Source: Paenibacillus sp. NFR01 (GTDB taxonomy: Bacteria; Bacillota; Bacilli; Paenibacillales; Paenibacillaceae). Taken from it: a stretch of 64,000 nt of DNA. Positions within the stretch are counted from its first letter, which is position 1. Each line of letters begins with the position of its first letter. The DNA lies in NCBI RefSeq assembly GCF_900111565.1, contig NZ_FOIK01000002.1, positions 496,001-560,000 on the forward strand, in the 5' to 3' direction. The notes below the pieces were generated by a model. It saw only the letters and a list, made by a program, of their open reading frames with translations, was not told where the DNA came from and searched no databases. A program made the position numbers and the translations under genes. Of this stretch, positions 18,060 to 27,517 are shown piece by piece.

Positions 18060-19039
18060 AGCTGTTCCTGAAGGATCATCTGCCGCTAATGTTTTTTTAC
18101 CTGGCGCAAATGCTCTTCGTTCCGGGGCTCTACTGGCTCACCGGGGACTCCCGGCCGCCCTCCGTCATGCTCTACGGCATGCTTCTTGCCGGTGTCGTTC
18201 TTCTCCTGTACCTGGTCTTCCGCTACATGCAGCAGCGCCTTTTATATCAAAAGCTCAGCCATGCCGGGGAAGGCGACAATCTGCTGGACCCGCTCGGCGA
18301 AGCCGCGGTGCCCGAGGCAGTGAGCCGGCTGCTGCATACGGCCGACCGCCATTACCGCGAGCAGCTGGACCTGCGGATCCGTACGATGGACCGGCATGTG
18401 GATTTCATCGGCCGCTGGGTCCATCAGATGAAAACCCCGTTGTCCGTGATTCAGCTAACGCTGGAGGATGTGGACGAAGCCGCTGCCGCAAGCATCCAGG
18501 AGGAGCTCGAACGGCTGCGCAAAGGGCTGGAGATGGTGATTTATACCTCCCGCCTGGAGCGCTTTGAAGATGACTTCCAGGTCGAGTCCCTATTGCTGCG
18601 GGATATGGCCGCCAAAGCGGTAGCCGAGAACCGCAAGCTGTTCATCCGCCGGGGCATCCGCGCCGAGATATCCATCGATCCCGGACTCGCCGTGTACAGC
18701 GACGCCAAATGGCTGCTGTTCATGCTGACGCAAATCCTGATCAATGCGGTCAACTATACGCCCGGCTCGGGCAAAACCGTCTCTCTCACTGCCCGGCGCG
18801 GTGCGGACGGTACAATAATGGAAATCCGCGACGAAGGCATCGGCATTTCGCCTGCCGATCTGAAGCGGGTGTTCAATCCCTACTTCACCGGCGAACGCGG
18901 CCGGCAGTACCATGAGTCGACCGGCATGGGGCTATATCTCGTACGGGAGATCTGCAAGCGGCTCGGACACCGCGTGGAGCTGGAATCCCGGCTCGGCGAA
19001 GGCACTGCGGTCCGCATCTATTTTTCGGATAATACATAA
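18056..19039 (+). CDS. BceS-type intramembrane-sensing histidine kinase
   Basis: This 327-residue kinase has two N-terminal helices (about residues 10-28 and 38-57) separated by only a few residues, so it has no external sensor domain. The H-box is WVHQMKTPLSVIQLTLEDVD, and the ATP lid shows DEGIGISPADL with a C-terminal GMGLYLVREICKRLGH. This is the intramembrane-sensing BceS class, which takes its signal from a partner BceAB-type ABC transporter rather than from the peptide itself. Such a transporter lies at 24.7-27.4 kb, beyond the ger operon. Confidence 0.93.
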   Translation: MKLFLKDHLPLMFFYLAQMLFVPGLYWLTGDSRPPSVMLYGMLLAGVVLLLYLVFRYMQQRLLYQKLSHAGEGDNLLDPLGEAAVPEAVSRLLHTADRHYREQLDLRIRTMDRHVDFIGRWVHQMKTPLSVIQLTLEDVDEAAAASIQEELERLRKGLEMVIYTSRLERFEDDFQVESLLLRDMAAKAVAENRKLFIRRGIRAEISIDPGLAVYSDAKWLLFMLTQILINAVNYTPGSGKTVSLTARRGADGTIMEIRDEGIGISPADLKRVFNPYFTGERGRQYHESTGMGLYLVREICKRLGHRVELESRLGEGTAVRIYFSDNT

Positions 19040-19080
19040 AAGGCGCGGTCTTCCCCCGAGCGGGAGGACCGCGCCTTTTG
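19038..19080 (+). terminator. Terminator after the bceRS-like pair
   Basis: A 14-bp stem (GGCGCGGTCTTCCC against GGGAGGACCGCGCC) ends in TTTT, starting directly at the kinase stop codon. It separates this unit from the ger operon. Confidence 0.9.
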
Positions 19081-19161
19081 CCATGGAAGAATAAGGTTTT
19101 CTCCTCCCGGGGATAATAACCCCAAACCATCCAGAATCCAGCACACGAAGGAGAGACCACC

Positions 19162-20877
19162 ATGCCGAATAAGCTGATCCAGAAACTTCTCGGGCCGCAG
19201 GATCCTCCCGAGGTGTCCGTTCCGTCGGCGCAGCCGCTGAACCCTTCGCTGGAAGCGACCCTGCAGGAGATCCATGAACTGATCGGGCACAGCTCGGATA
19301 TCGTCATCCGCCGTTTTCATGCCAATCCTTCCTCCGCGCTCTCCATTGCTTTTATCTATATCGAAGGTCTGGTCAATACGGAGACCGTGAACCAGGCGGT
19401 GCTCATGCCGCTGATGGACAATCAGACCTTGACGACCAGCGCCATGTCCGAGGAAGCGGCCTTCCATCTGGTCAAAGACCAGCTGCTGCCTATCGGAAGC
19501 GTACAGGAGGGCAAAACGCTGACGGTACTCATTCCGCTGCTCTTTAACGGCAATACGCTGATTTTCTTTGACGGGCATTCCTCTGCCCTCGCGGCCGATA
19601 CGGCCGGATGGGAGAAACGCAGCATTAACGAACCGACCTCCCAGGGCGTCATCCGCGGCCCGAAGGAGGGCTTTACCGAAAGCCTGCGGACCGGGACCGC
19701 CATGCTGCGCCGCCGGCTCAAAACGCCCGATCTGCATATCGAGGAATTCAAAATCGGCCAACGCACGCAGACATCGGTTGCCTTGGCCTATCTCAAGGGC
19801 ATTGCAAACGAGAGTGTCATCGAGGAGATCCGCCGCCGGCTGAACTCCATCGTGACGGACAGCATCCTGGAGAGCAATTATATCGAGGAGTTTATCCAGG
19901 ACGGCGGCATGACGCCGTTTCCCACCATCCAGAACACGGAACGCCCAGACGCCATGGCCGGCGGAATTCTGGAGGGCCAGGTCGGCATCATTATCGACGG
20001 AACGCCGTTCGCACTGCTGGCTCCATCTACGTTTTTCAACTTTTTCCAATCCAGCGAAGACTACTATCAGCGGTATGATATATCGTCTTTTCTGCGGATG
20101 ATCCGGTTCGCGGCCTTTTTTGTATCCATGCTGCTGCCGGCGCTGTATATTGCCGTAACGACCTTCCATCAGGAGATGCTCCCCACTACGCTGCTAATCA
20201 GCCTGGCCGCGCAGCGCGAGGGCGTTCCGCTGCCGGCGCTGGCGGAGGCGCTGCTGATGGAGATTACGTTCGACGTCCTGCGCGAAGCGGGGGTACGCAT
20301 GCCGCGGACCATCGGTCCGGCGATTTCCATCGTCGGCGCCCTGGTGCTGGGCCAAGCCGCCGTGCAGGCCGGTCTGGTCTCCGCGGCGATGGTCATCGTC
20401 GTCTCTTTTACGGCCATCTCCAACTTCGTCATCCCCTCGCTGGCGATCGCCAACTCGATCCGGCTGATCCGCTTCGCCATGATGCTGATCGCGGCGACGC
20501 TCGGCTTGTTCGGCGTGATGTCCTCTCTGATCGTGCTCCTGATCCACATGGCGGGACTTCGCTCCTTTGGGGTGCCTTATTTATCTCCGATCGCCCCGAT
20601 GGAGCCGGGCTACATGAAGGATGTCTTTATCCGCGTGCCGCTCTGGCACATGACGATGCGGCCCAAAACGTTGACCGGCAAAGAAACCCGCCGGCAAGGG
20701 CGCCATCAGCAGCCGAAACCGGCAGCGGCTGACTCCCAAGGCGCAAGCCAACCCAACAGCGGCACCAGCAATAAAACGAATGCCGAGGCCGGCAAGGGAA
20801 CCCCTGCCCATGGCGGAAATCCTTCAACCGGCGGCGGAAACGGCGGAGCATCGCCGGAAGGAGGCGGAGGCCTGTGA
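19162..20877 (+). CDS. Spore germination protein, GerA family (A subunit)
   Basis: This 571-residue protein has a soluble N-terminal part (residues 1-300) with the family landmarks SSDIVIRRF, GTAMLRRRL and DGTPFALLAPSTF, followed by about five membrane helices (320-490). It is the A subunit of a germinant receptor in the inner spore membrane that responds to nutrients. The C-terminus has an unusual tail of about 75 residues made mostly of G, S, N, P and K. GAAGGAG lies 8 bases before the ATG. The next gene starts with GTG overlapping this stop. Confidence 0.95.
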   Translation: MPNKLIQKLLGPQDPPEVSVPSAQPLNPSLEATLQEIHELIGHSSDIVIRRFHANPSSALSIAFIYIEGLVNTETVNQAVLMPLMDNQTLTTSAMSEEAAFHLVKDQLLPIGSVQEGKTLTVLIPLLFNGNTLIFFDGHSSALAADTAGWEKRSINEPTSQGVIRGPKEGFTESLRTGTAMLRRRLKTPDLHIEEFKIGQRTQTSVALAYLKGIANESVIEEIRRRLNSIVTDSILESNYIEEFIQDGGMTPFPTIQNTERPDAMAGGILEGQVGIIIDGTPFALLAPSTFFNFFQSSEDYYQRYDISSFLRMIRFAAFFVSMLLPALYIAVTTFHQEMLPTTLLISLAAQREGVPLPALAEALLMEITFDVLREAGVRMPRTIGPAISIVGALVLGQAAVQAGLVSAAMVIVVSFTAISNFVIPSLAIANSIRLIRFAMMLIAATLGLFGVMSSLIVLLIHMAGLRSFGVPYLSPIAPMEPGYMKDVFIRVPLWHMTMRPKTLTGKETRRQGRHQQPKPAAADSQGASQPNSGTSNKTNAEAGKGTPAHGGNPSTGGGNGGASPEGGGGL

Positions 20878-21974
20878 ACGAGAAAATCGGAACGACCCAG
20901 ACCATCATGCTGATCGTTAACACCATTTTGCCTACGGCGACGGTCGTGCTGCCGGTTATCATCGGCACGTATGCCGAACAGGATTCGCCTTTGGCCGTCC
21001 TGCTGGCTGCGGTAATCGGAATAGTCGTGGCTTTGATCGTCGGCACGATTATCCGGGCCAGCCAGGGTGCTCCGTTTCTGGACTGGGTCGGCCGGAAGAC
21101 CTCCCCGGTCATCGCCTTTATCCTCGGCCTGCTGATGCTCCAGTATTATGTGGACGTGACGGCGACCATTTTGCGGGAATTCGTCAACTTCATTAAAGAC
21201 AATGTGTTGTTCAACACTCCGGTGACGTTAATCGCCGTGCTCATCCTGCTGATCACGATCTACATGGTACGTTCAGGCATCGAACCGATTGCTCGGGTCA
21301 ACAGCATCGTAATCATGCTTTATGCGGTATATTTGCCGATTTATATGTTCGGGCTCAATCATGAAATGAACGTTCACCGGCTCCTGCCGATGTTCGATCA
21401 TTCCGCCGCTTCAATTACGCTGGCCAGCATCACGCCCGGCACCTGGATGTCGGAGGTGGCGATTCTGCTGTTTCTGGCGCCTTACCTGAAAAAACCTCAG
21501 CTTGCCCGCTACTTCGGCCTGATGGGTATCGCTTGCGTAGCGGCATTGCTCCTGTTCTCCATGATATCGGCGCTGCTTGTCTTCGGACCCCAGTATATCA
21601 AAATGAGCGCATATCCCGGATTCGCTACGGTCGGCGTCGTGCAGATCGGCAAGTTTATCGAGAATTTGGACATGTTCTTCATTTCGTTTTGGGTTTTGTC
21701 CCTCTACATGAAATTTGCGATTTTTCTGTTCGCCACCACGGAATGCTTCAAGCAGACCTTCAAGGTAAAGACAAGCCGGCCGTTTATTAGCGCATTGGGG
21801 CTTCTGATTATGCTCGAAGGCCTTTATACCTGGGAAAGCTCCGCCAAATTGAATGTCTACAACGCGGAGGGACGGTTTCCGGTGTTTTTTCTGTTTAATC
21901 TGCTGGTGCCCCTTGGCGCCATGGCGTTAATCCGTGTACGCGGCAAATCCAAAGGGAAGGGATGGGGAACATGA
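20874..21974 (+). CDS. Spore germination permease, GerB family (B subunit)
   Basis: This 366-residue protein has about ten membrane helices and resembles the amino acid/polyamine/organocation transporter fold that GerB proteins share. It starts at GTG 20874, overlapping the gerA stop (GTGA), with GGAGGCGGAGG upstream. In the receptor complex the B subunit is thought to bind the nutrient germinant. A second GerB-type gene lies at the end of this operon, so this one and that one may give alternative receptors. Confidence 0.93.
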   Translation: MNEKIGTTQTIMLIVNTILPTATVVLPVIIGTYAEQDSPLAVLLAAVIGIVVALIVGTIIRASQGAPFLDWVGRKTSPVIAFILGLLMLQYYVDVTATILREFVNFIKDNVLFNTPVTLIAVLILLITIYMVRSGIEPIARVNSIVIMLYAVYLPIYMFGLNHEMNVHRLLPMFDHSAASITLASITPGTWMSEVAILLFLAPYLKKPQLARYFGLMGIACVAALLLFSMISALLVFGPQYIKMSAYPGFATVGVVQIGKFIENLDMFFISFWVLSLYMKFAIFLFATTECFKQTFKVKTSRPFISALGLLIMLEGLYTWESSAKLNVYNAEGRFPVFFLFNLLVPLGAMALIRVRGKSKGKGWGT

Positions 21975-23203
21975 ACCGGGGACGATCCGTCTGTCTGCTG
22001 CTGTGCCTCTGCCTGTGTTCCGCGCCTCTGTCAGGTTGCTGGGATGACCGGGAACTGAATGAACTTGGCATCACCTCCGCCTCCTCCTATGATTGGAAGG
22101 ATAACGAATGGATCGCTACGTACCAGGTGATCAATCCGTCGTCCGGGGTCAGCGGCACTTCGGGAGGATCCGGTGCGGGAAGCTCCAGTTCCCCTCCGTT
22201 TGTTACCTTTACCGCAAGAGGAAAAACGATTATGGAGGCTGTAGAGCGGACCAATCTGCTAAGCACGCGGCAGATGTTCTTCGCCCACTCCCGGATTACC
22301 GTCATCGGCGAAGGACTGGCAAAGCACGGCATCCATCAGCTTATCGATCTCTTCCTGCGCAAGCAGGATGCGCGCGAAACGGTCTTCGTATTCATCGCCG
22401 AAGGTGAAGCCGGCAAGATTCTGGCCCAACTGATGCAGATGGCCAAAAATCAGGGCGCCGGCGTACAGCTGATGATGGAGCAGGAAGAAAAGCTGCTCTC
22501 CTATTATTCAGGTACCCGGCTGTTTGAACTGGCGATGGATATCGCCTCCGAATCGGCCAGCGCGGTCATTCCGCAAATCTTGCTGACAGGCGGCGAACTG
22601 ATGGACCGCAGCGATGAGGTTTCCGTAACCGATTTGCCCTCCCGCCTTGCGCTTGGCCGATTGGCTGTGCTGAAGAAAGACAAGATGATCGGCTGGCTGT
22701 CGCAGGAGCAGGCGTTCGGACTGACGTTCCTCACCAACAAAATCGAAAGCGCAACAATTGCCTTTCCTTCGGATCCCAAGCAAAGCGATGAGACCGACGC
22801 CTCTTTTATGCTTCAAACATGCTCGACAAAGGTCCGCCCCATCTGGGAAAAGGATCATTACGTCATGGATGTAAGCATCCACGGCCACGGCGTCCTGAAC
22901 GAGGTGGGGAGCGCCATGGATATGAATTCGCGCGAGACGATCAGCACGATGGAGAAATCCATCGAACAGGTCGTGTTGGGATATGTCAACGAGTCCTGGC
23001 AAGCCGTCCACAGGCTGGGGGCCGACGTCACCGGTTTTGCCGTCCAGATTCACCGCAGCGACCGCAAGCGCTGGAAGCAGATCCAGAAGGATAAAAGCTG
23101 GGACACCGTCTTCAAGGACATCGAAATTCGTCCGCATGTCTCCATAAAGATCGACCGGACCGGCCTCAGCAGCAAATCCTACAAAGCCATCCAGCCGAAA
23201 TAA
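21971..23203 (+). CDS. Spore germination lipoprotein, Ger(x)C family (C subunit)
   Basis: The start ATG 21971 overlaps the gerB stop (ATGA); an ATG at 21962 sits directly on the ribosome site and is less likely. The 410-residue protein has a lipoprotein signal with lipobox LSGC at about residues 21-24, followed by the usual WDDRELNELG. The body carries the three-domain GerC pattern (AHSRITVIGEGLAKHG; later GVLNEVGSAMDMNS). It anchors by lipid to the outer face of the inner spore membrane as part of the receptor. Confidence 0.95.
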   Translation: MNRGRSVCLLLCLCLCSAPLSGCWDDRELNELGITSASSYDWKDNEWIATYQVINPSSGVSGTSGGSGAGSSSSPPFVTFTARGKTIMEAVERTNLLSTRQMFFAHSRITVIGEGLAKHGIHQLIDLFLRKQDARETVFVFIAEGEAGKILAQLMQMAKNQGAGVQLMMEQEEKLLSYYSGTRLFELAMDIASESASAVIPQILLTGGELMDRSDEVSVTDLPSRLALGRLAVLKKDKMIGWLSQEQAFGLTFLTNKIESATIAFPSDPKQSDETDASFMLQTCSTKVRPIWEKDHYVMDVSIHGHGVLNEVGSAMDMNSRETISTMEKSIEQVVLGYVNESWQAVHRLGADVTGFAVQIHRSDRKRWKQIQKDKSWDTVFKDIEIRPHVSIKIDRTGLSSKSYKAIQPK

Positions 23204-23215
23204 GGGGGGTCGACG

Positions 23216-23449
23216 ATGAGGATCGCGCTCTTAATACTGGCGTATATCGCCGCCTTCCTGGCAGGCTGCCGCATGCTGCGGGGAAAAGAAAAAAAACGGC
23301 ATCGCCTCGGGTTCGGGCTCATCCTCCTCTGGTGCGTCTATTTGAACCTGTGCGGAATAACCAACACGCCCCATCTCAGCATTTCCAGTCCGTATATCGC
23401 TTATTTCCAGCCGGTGGGCCGGATGATCATCAAATGGCTAGGAGGGTGA
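23216..23449 (+). CDS. Small two-helix protein, probable germinant receptor D subunit
   Basis: This 77-residue product has two hydrophobic helices (residues 2-18 and 31-48) separated by a basic turn (RGKEKKRHR). Small two-helix proteins of about this size are encoded in many ger operons of Bacillus and modulate receptor activity (the D subunits). Position between gerC and the second gerB, and the tight spacing, support that reading. Homology itself cannot be tested here. Confidence 0.7.
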   Translation: MRIALLILAYIAAFLAGCRMLRGKEKKRHRLGFGLILLWCVYLNLCGITNTPHLSISSPYIAYFQPVGRMIIKWLGG

Positions 23450-23459
23450 CGGGAGAACG

Positions 23460-24572
23460 ATGGACAAGAAGGAAAAGGTGTCCGAGCTGCAGATTGCTTT
23501 CATGGTCATGCTGTTCGAGATCGGCAGCACCCCGCTGTTTCTGGTCGGCGGCAAAGCCAAACAGGATTCCTGGCTGGCGATGCTCACCGGAGCCGTTTTT
23601 GGTTTTTTGCTTCTGATGCTCTTCTTCTGGCTTCAGCGCAGCTCGCCGAAGTCCAATCTCATTGAACTGCTCCAAACGAATTTCGGAAAAATCGCCGGTA
23701 CGGTCATCGGGATCACCTACAGCCTTTATTTTGCCTATGAATCCATGCGCAACGTGCGCGACCTCGGGGAGCTGGCCTCGCTGACACTACTGAAAGCAAC
23801 GCCGATCTCCATCACGATGCTGGTGTTTGTGCTGGTTGCCTTATATGCCATCTGGAAAGGGACTGAAGTCGTTTTCCGCCTTCCGGAGGTTCTGCTTCCG
23901 ATGGTGCTGGGCTTTTACGCTTTAATGGTCGTCATGCTCGGGATAATGGGCCTTATTGATTTTAAGCGGCTGCTGCCCATGTTTGACGGTGGCTTTAAAC
24001 CGGTCCTTCACGCGGCCCTTCCCGATGTCGTTTCCTTTCCCTTTGGCCAGATGCTGGTTTTTCTGATGATGTGGTGCTATTGGGAAAAACCCGGCGTTCC
24101 CGTCAAGGCAACGGCCGTCGGCTATATTCTGATCAGTCTGTTCCTGGTGTTTATGAATGCCATCAACATCGCCGTGCTGGGTCCGTCCATCGCCGGATTC
24201 AGCCAGCTGCCCTTTCTGATGACGGCACGCACGCTGGCCGCCCTCCGGTTTATCGAACGGGCCGATATCCTGGTGACCGTCCAGCTTTATTTGGGCCTGC
24301 TGATCAAAATGATGGTCTTCTACTTCTGCTCCGTAAAAGCGATGAGCGGCATTACCGGAAAATCCGCCAAGCTGTGGGTCTTCCCCGTCGGCCTGGCCAT
24401 TTACGCCAGTTCTTTTCTGGAACGGGATTACACCGAGCATATCTCCATCGGCCTTGGCCCCAGCCTCAAGATCGATCCCGTATTTCAGGTCCTCATCCCG
24501 CTGCTTCTGGCGCTCTCTATCCTGCTGCGGAGCCGAAGGAAGCGGAAGGGCGGCGGCGAGATACGAACATAA
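23460..24572 (+). CDS. Second spore germination permease, GerB family
   Basis: This 370-residue permease has about ten helices and opens with KVSELQIAFMVMLFEIGST, the typical N-terminus of GerB proteins, followed by ARTLAALRFIERAD in the later half. It is the fifth gene of the ger operon (A, B, C, D, B). Two B genes with one A and one C suggest that one receptor scaffold may pair with two ligand-binding subunits, an inference from gene content only. A GGGAG ribosome site precedes the ATG. Confidence 0.93.
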   Translation: MDKKEKVSELQIAFMVMLFEIGSTPLFLVGGKAKQDSWLAMLTGAVFGFLLLMLFFWLQRSSPKSNLIELLQTNFGKIAGTVIGITYSLYFAYESMRNVRDLGELASLTLLKATPISITMLVFVLVALYAIWKGTEVVFRLPEVLLPMVLGFYALMVVMLGIMGLIDFKRLLPMFDGGFKPVLHAALPDVVSFPFGQMLVFLMMWCYWEKPGVPVKATAVGYILISLFLVFMNAINIAVLGPSIAGFSQLPFLMTARTLAALRFIERADILVTVQLYLGLLIKMMVFYFCSVKAMSGITGKSAKLWVFPVGLAIYASSFLERDYTEHISIGLGPSLKIDPVFQVLIPLLLALSILLRSRRKRKGGGEIRT

Positions 24573-24689
24573 GCTTAAACCGGGTGTAAGAAACATTTAA
24601 GTTAAATCCATAGCTTGGGGAGGGGCGCATCCTGTACACTCATGACAAAAGAACAGGAACTCCGAGTTCTGAGCGAAAGGATGAAACCC

Positions 24690-25460
24690 ATGAACGTACT
24701 GGAAGTTAGCGGTTTAAACAAGGTATACCCGGGCAAAGTGCATACGCAGGCCCTCACCGATATCCATCTGAGCATTGAAGAAGGGGAGTTCGTCGGCATT
24801 ATGGGACCGTCGGGCAGCGGAAAAACGACGCTCCTCAACATGGTCTCCACCATCGACCAGCCCACCTCGGGCAGCGTCAAGATCAGCGGAACCGATCCGT
24901 TTTTGATGAACAAAAAAGACCTCGCGCTTTTCCGCCGCCGGCGGCTCGGCTTCGTGTTCCAGGACTTCAACCTGCTGGAAACGCTGACGGTGGCGGAAAA
25001 TATCGTCCTGCCGCTGACGCTCGACAAACGCCGGCTGTCCGAAATGGACGTGATGCTTGGGCAAGCCGCAGACCGGCTCGGCATCCGCGACATTCTGAAC
25101 AAGCGGACCTACGAGATTTCCGGCGGGCAGCGCCAGCGCACCGCCATCGCCCGGGCAATGATTGCTTCGCCGTCGCTCCTCCTCGCGGACGAGCCGACCG
25201 GCGCGCTCGACTCCGCTGCTTCCCGTAAGGTGATGGAATCGCTGGAGGACATCAACCGCCTGGAGCGCACCACCATTATGCTGGTGACGCATGACCCGCT
25301 GGCCGCCAGCTACTGCCACCGCATCGTGTTTATCAAGGACGGAAAGCTTGCCGCGGAAATCCACCGCGGAGATAACCGGCAGGCGTTTTTCCAGAAGATT
25401 ATCGACACGCTTTCTTTCTGGGGAGGGAACAGCCATGAGCTTTCCTCAATTCGCGTTTAA
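24690..25460 (+). CDS. BceA-type ABC transporter ATPase
   Basis: The ATG at 24690 has AAAGG 9 bases upstream and gives the typical start MNVLEVSGLNKVYPGK; the longer open frame from 24615 is not supported. The 256-residue ATPase has Walker A GPSGSGKTT, Q-loop VFQDFNLLETLTV, signature ISGGQRQRTAIARAM and Walker B LLLADEPTGALD. It energises the FtsX-like permease that follows, with which it overlaps by 26 bases. A palindrome ATTTAA-G-TTAAAT lies upstream at 24595-24607 and may be regulatory. Together they should give resistance to peptide antibiotics. Confidence 0.93.
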   Translation: MNVLEVSGLNKVYPGKVHTQALTDIHLSIEEGEFVGIMGPSGSGKTTLLNMVSTIDQPTSGSVKISGTDPFLMNKKDLALFRRRRLGFVFQDFNLLETLTVAENIVLPLTLDKRRLSEMDVMLGQAADRLGIRDILNKRTYEISGGQRQRTAIARAMIASPSLLLADEPTGALDSAASRKVMESLEDINRLERTTIMLVTHDPLAASYCHRIVFIKDGKLAAEIHRGDNRQAFFQKIIDTLSFWGGNSHELSSIRV

Positions 25461-27378
25461 CAATGTGCGGCGCAACAGCCGCGCATACATGGCCTTTTTT
25501 CTCAGCAGCGCCTTTATGGTCATGATCTTCTTTTCTTATTCCGTATTCGTGTATCACCCGGGGGTAAGATCGGTCGAAATGGGCGAAAATTCAGCCGCGG
25601 GCATGAAAATCGCTTCTTATATCGTGTATATTTTCGCTTTCTTCTTTGTCCTCTACTCGATCAGCGCCTTTCTGAAGCGGCGAAACCATGAATTCGGCAT
25701 TTTGACGATTCTCGGCGCGCGTCCGGGACAGATCAACCGGCTGATTTTTCTGGAAAATATGATTATCGGCCTGCTCTCCATCGCAACGGGCATCGCCGGC
25801 GGCATGCTGCTGTCCAGACTGTTCCTGCTGCTGAGCACGCGGATGATCGGCATCGATAACCTGCCCTTCTATTGGCCGGTAAAGGCGATGCTGATCACGG
25901 CAGCCGCATTCATCTCCCTGTTCCTGGTGATTTCCGTCTTTACGCTGCTGTTTATCCGCCGGAACCAGGTGCTGGAGCTGCTGACGGGAACCGTCAAACC
26001 GAAAACGCCGCCGAAAGTGTCTTGGCTGCTTGCCTTATTCGGCATTGCGCTGCTGACCGCTGGCGCCGTCATTATCCGCATGCCGGTGTCCCCGTTAACC
26101 CTGCTGGCCGCGGCAGTCACCGGCATTGCCGGCACTTATTTTTTCTACTCCCAGCTGACGGTTCTGGCGATGCGCGTGCTTAAGTTCAGCCGCCGCCGGC
26201 TCTGGCAGGGTACGAACCTGCTGTGGATTTCGGAGATGGGCTACAAGCTGAAAGACAATGCCCGCATGCTGTTTATGGTCACGGTGGTGACTTCCCTGGC
26301 CTGCATGGCCTCCGGATTTCTGCTGTCGCTCACCGAAGCCAACAAAACCAACTATACGCAAAGTCCCTTTGCCTTCAGCCTCACGCTGTATAGCGGCGCG
26401 GAAGGCGATAAAGAGCTCGCTATGATCCGCAGCACGCTCGGCGATGCCGGCGTGGAGTACCGCGAGAACCGCGTGGAGACACTGACCACCTCCATCGCCG
26501 AAACCAAGGACGGATCTTATACGGACCTCCTGATGCTGCCGCTCAGCACTTATAACGAACTGGCACCGCAGATGAACCGGTCCGTGATTTCCGGGCTCGG
26601 GGAGCAGCAGGCCGTGCTCATCAACAACGGGGATAAGCATCTGAACGGCTATTCAGAGGGCCGGGACCTCGTTGTTATCGGGGTCCCCGGCCGCGAACTT
26701 ACTTTGCAATCCGTGGATAAAGTAAAGGTATCGCCGCTGGGCCTCTATTCCAGATCGCTGCTTGTGGTTGACGACCGGGTGTATGCGGAAGAAACGGCCC
26801 ATGCATCAGCTTCGGCGCTTAAAATCATGTATCTTTACAAAATTCCCGCCTGGGACAAAGGCTTGCCGGTCAGCGGCGAACCGGAAACGGAGCTCTCCAT
26901 GCAGCTCGCGAAATGGAGCTCGGACCACAACCGGGAAATTTCAAATTGGGATGCCTCGCTGATCGCACGGGCCGATCAATTTATGGCGACCCGGCAGAGC
27001 TGGATGATGCTCAGCTTCATCGGCGTGTTCATCGCGCTGATCTTCTCGCTTTCGTCCGCGAGCTTCCTGTACTTCCGGCTTCATTCCGAGCTGAACACCG
27101 ACATGCGGATGTACCATGCGCTGTCCAAAATCGGCCTCAGCATCAAGGAGATGTCGGCTTCGGCAACGCGGCAGATGGCGCTGCTCTTCTACATTCCGAT
27201 TCTCATCGCCGCGATTCAGACGCTGGTGGTCATCCGGCCGATCCTGCATCAAATCGGCATCATGAGTGTCACCGTGCCGGTGCTCGTCACCTCCTGCGCA
27301 TTCCTGGCCATTCAGTCGGTCTATTTCCTGGCTGTCCGGTCCCGCTATATCCACAGTCTGCGCAAAATCATGGTATAA
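25435..27378 (+). CDS. BceB-type ABC transporter permease
   Basis: From ATG 25435 (GGGGAGGG upstream) the protein has 647 residues, the usual BceB length. It starts FPQFAFNNVRRNSRAYMAFF and has about ten helices, with the large external loop between helices 7 and 8 (about residues 305-520) typical for the sensing domain of the BceB/VraG family. It works with BceA to remove cell-wall-active peptides from their lipid targets and to signal to a BceS kinase. It ends before a perfect hairpin at 27407. Confidence 0.93.
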   Translation: MSFPQFAFNNVRRNSRAYMAFFLSSAFMVMIFFSYSVFVYHPGVRSVEMGENSAAGMKIASYIVYIFAFFFVLYSISAFLKRRNHEFGILTILGARPGQINRLIFLENMIIGLLSIATGIAGGMLLSRLFLLLSTRMIGIDNLPFYWPVKAMLITAAAFISLFLVISVFTLLFIRRNQVLELLTGTVKPKTPPKVSWLLALFGIALLTAGAVIIRMPVSPLTLLAAAVTGIAGTYFFYSQLTVLAMRVLKFSRRRLWQGTNLLWISEMGYKLKDNARMLFMVTVVTSLACMASGFLLSLTEANKTNYTQSPFAFSLTLYSGAEGDKELAMIRSTLGDAGVEYRENRVETLTTSIAETKDGSYTDLLMLPLSTYNELAPQMNRSVISGLGEQQAVLINNGDKHLNGYSEGRDLVVIGVPGRELTLQSVDKVKVSPLGLYSRSLLVVDDRVYAEETAHASASALKIMYLYKIPAWDKGLPVSGEPETELSMQLAKWSSDHNREISNWDASLIARADQFMATRQSWMMLSFIGVFIALIFSLSSASFLYFRLHSELNTDMRMYHALSKIGLSIKEMSASATRQMALLFYIPILIAAIQTLVVIRPILHQIGIMSVTVPVLVTSCAFLAIQSVYFLAVRSRYIHSLRKIMV

Positions 27379-27406
27379 AGTACCGGAATCTTATCCATAT
27401 TTGTCT

Positions 27407-27449
27407 GCCCAAGCGGCAAGAGGCTAATCACTCTTGCCGCTTGGGCTTT
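27407..27449 (+). terminator. Hairpin terminator after bceB-like gene
   Basis: A perfect 16-bp stem (GCCCAAGCGGCAAGAG against its complement, eight-base loop) is followed by only a short TTT. Confidence 0.75.
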
Positions 27450-27517
27450 CGGCATGTTCGTCGGCCGAAAAATCCGCTTGAATCCCGCCGGGCAAAATGC
27501 TAGAATGAAAGCGTTGT

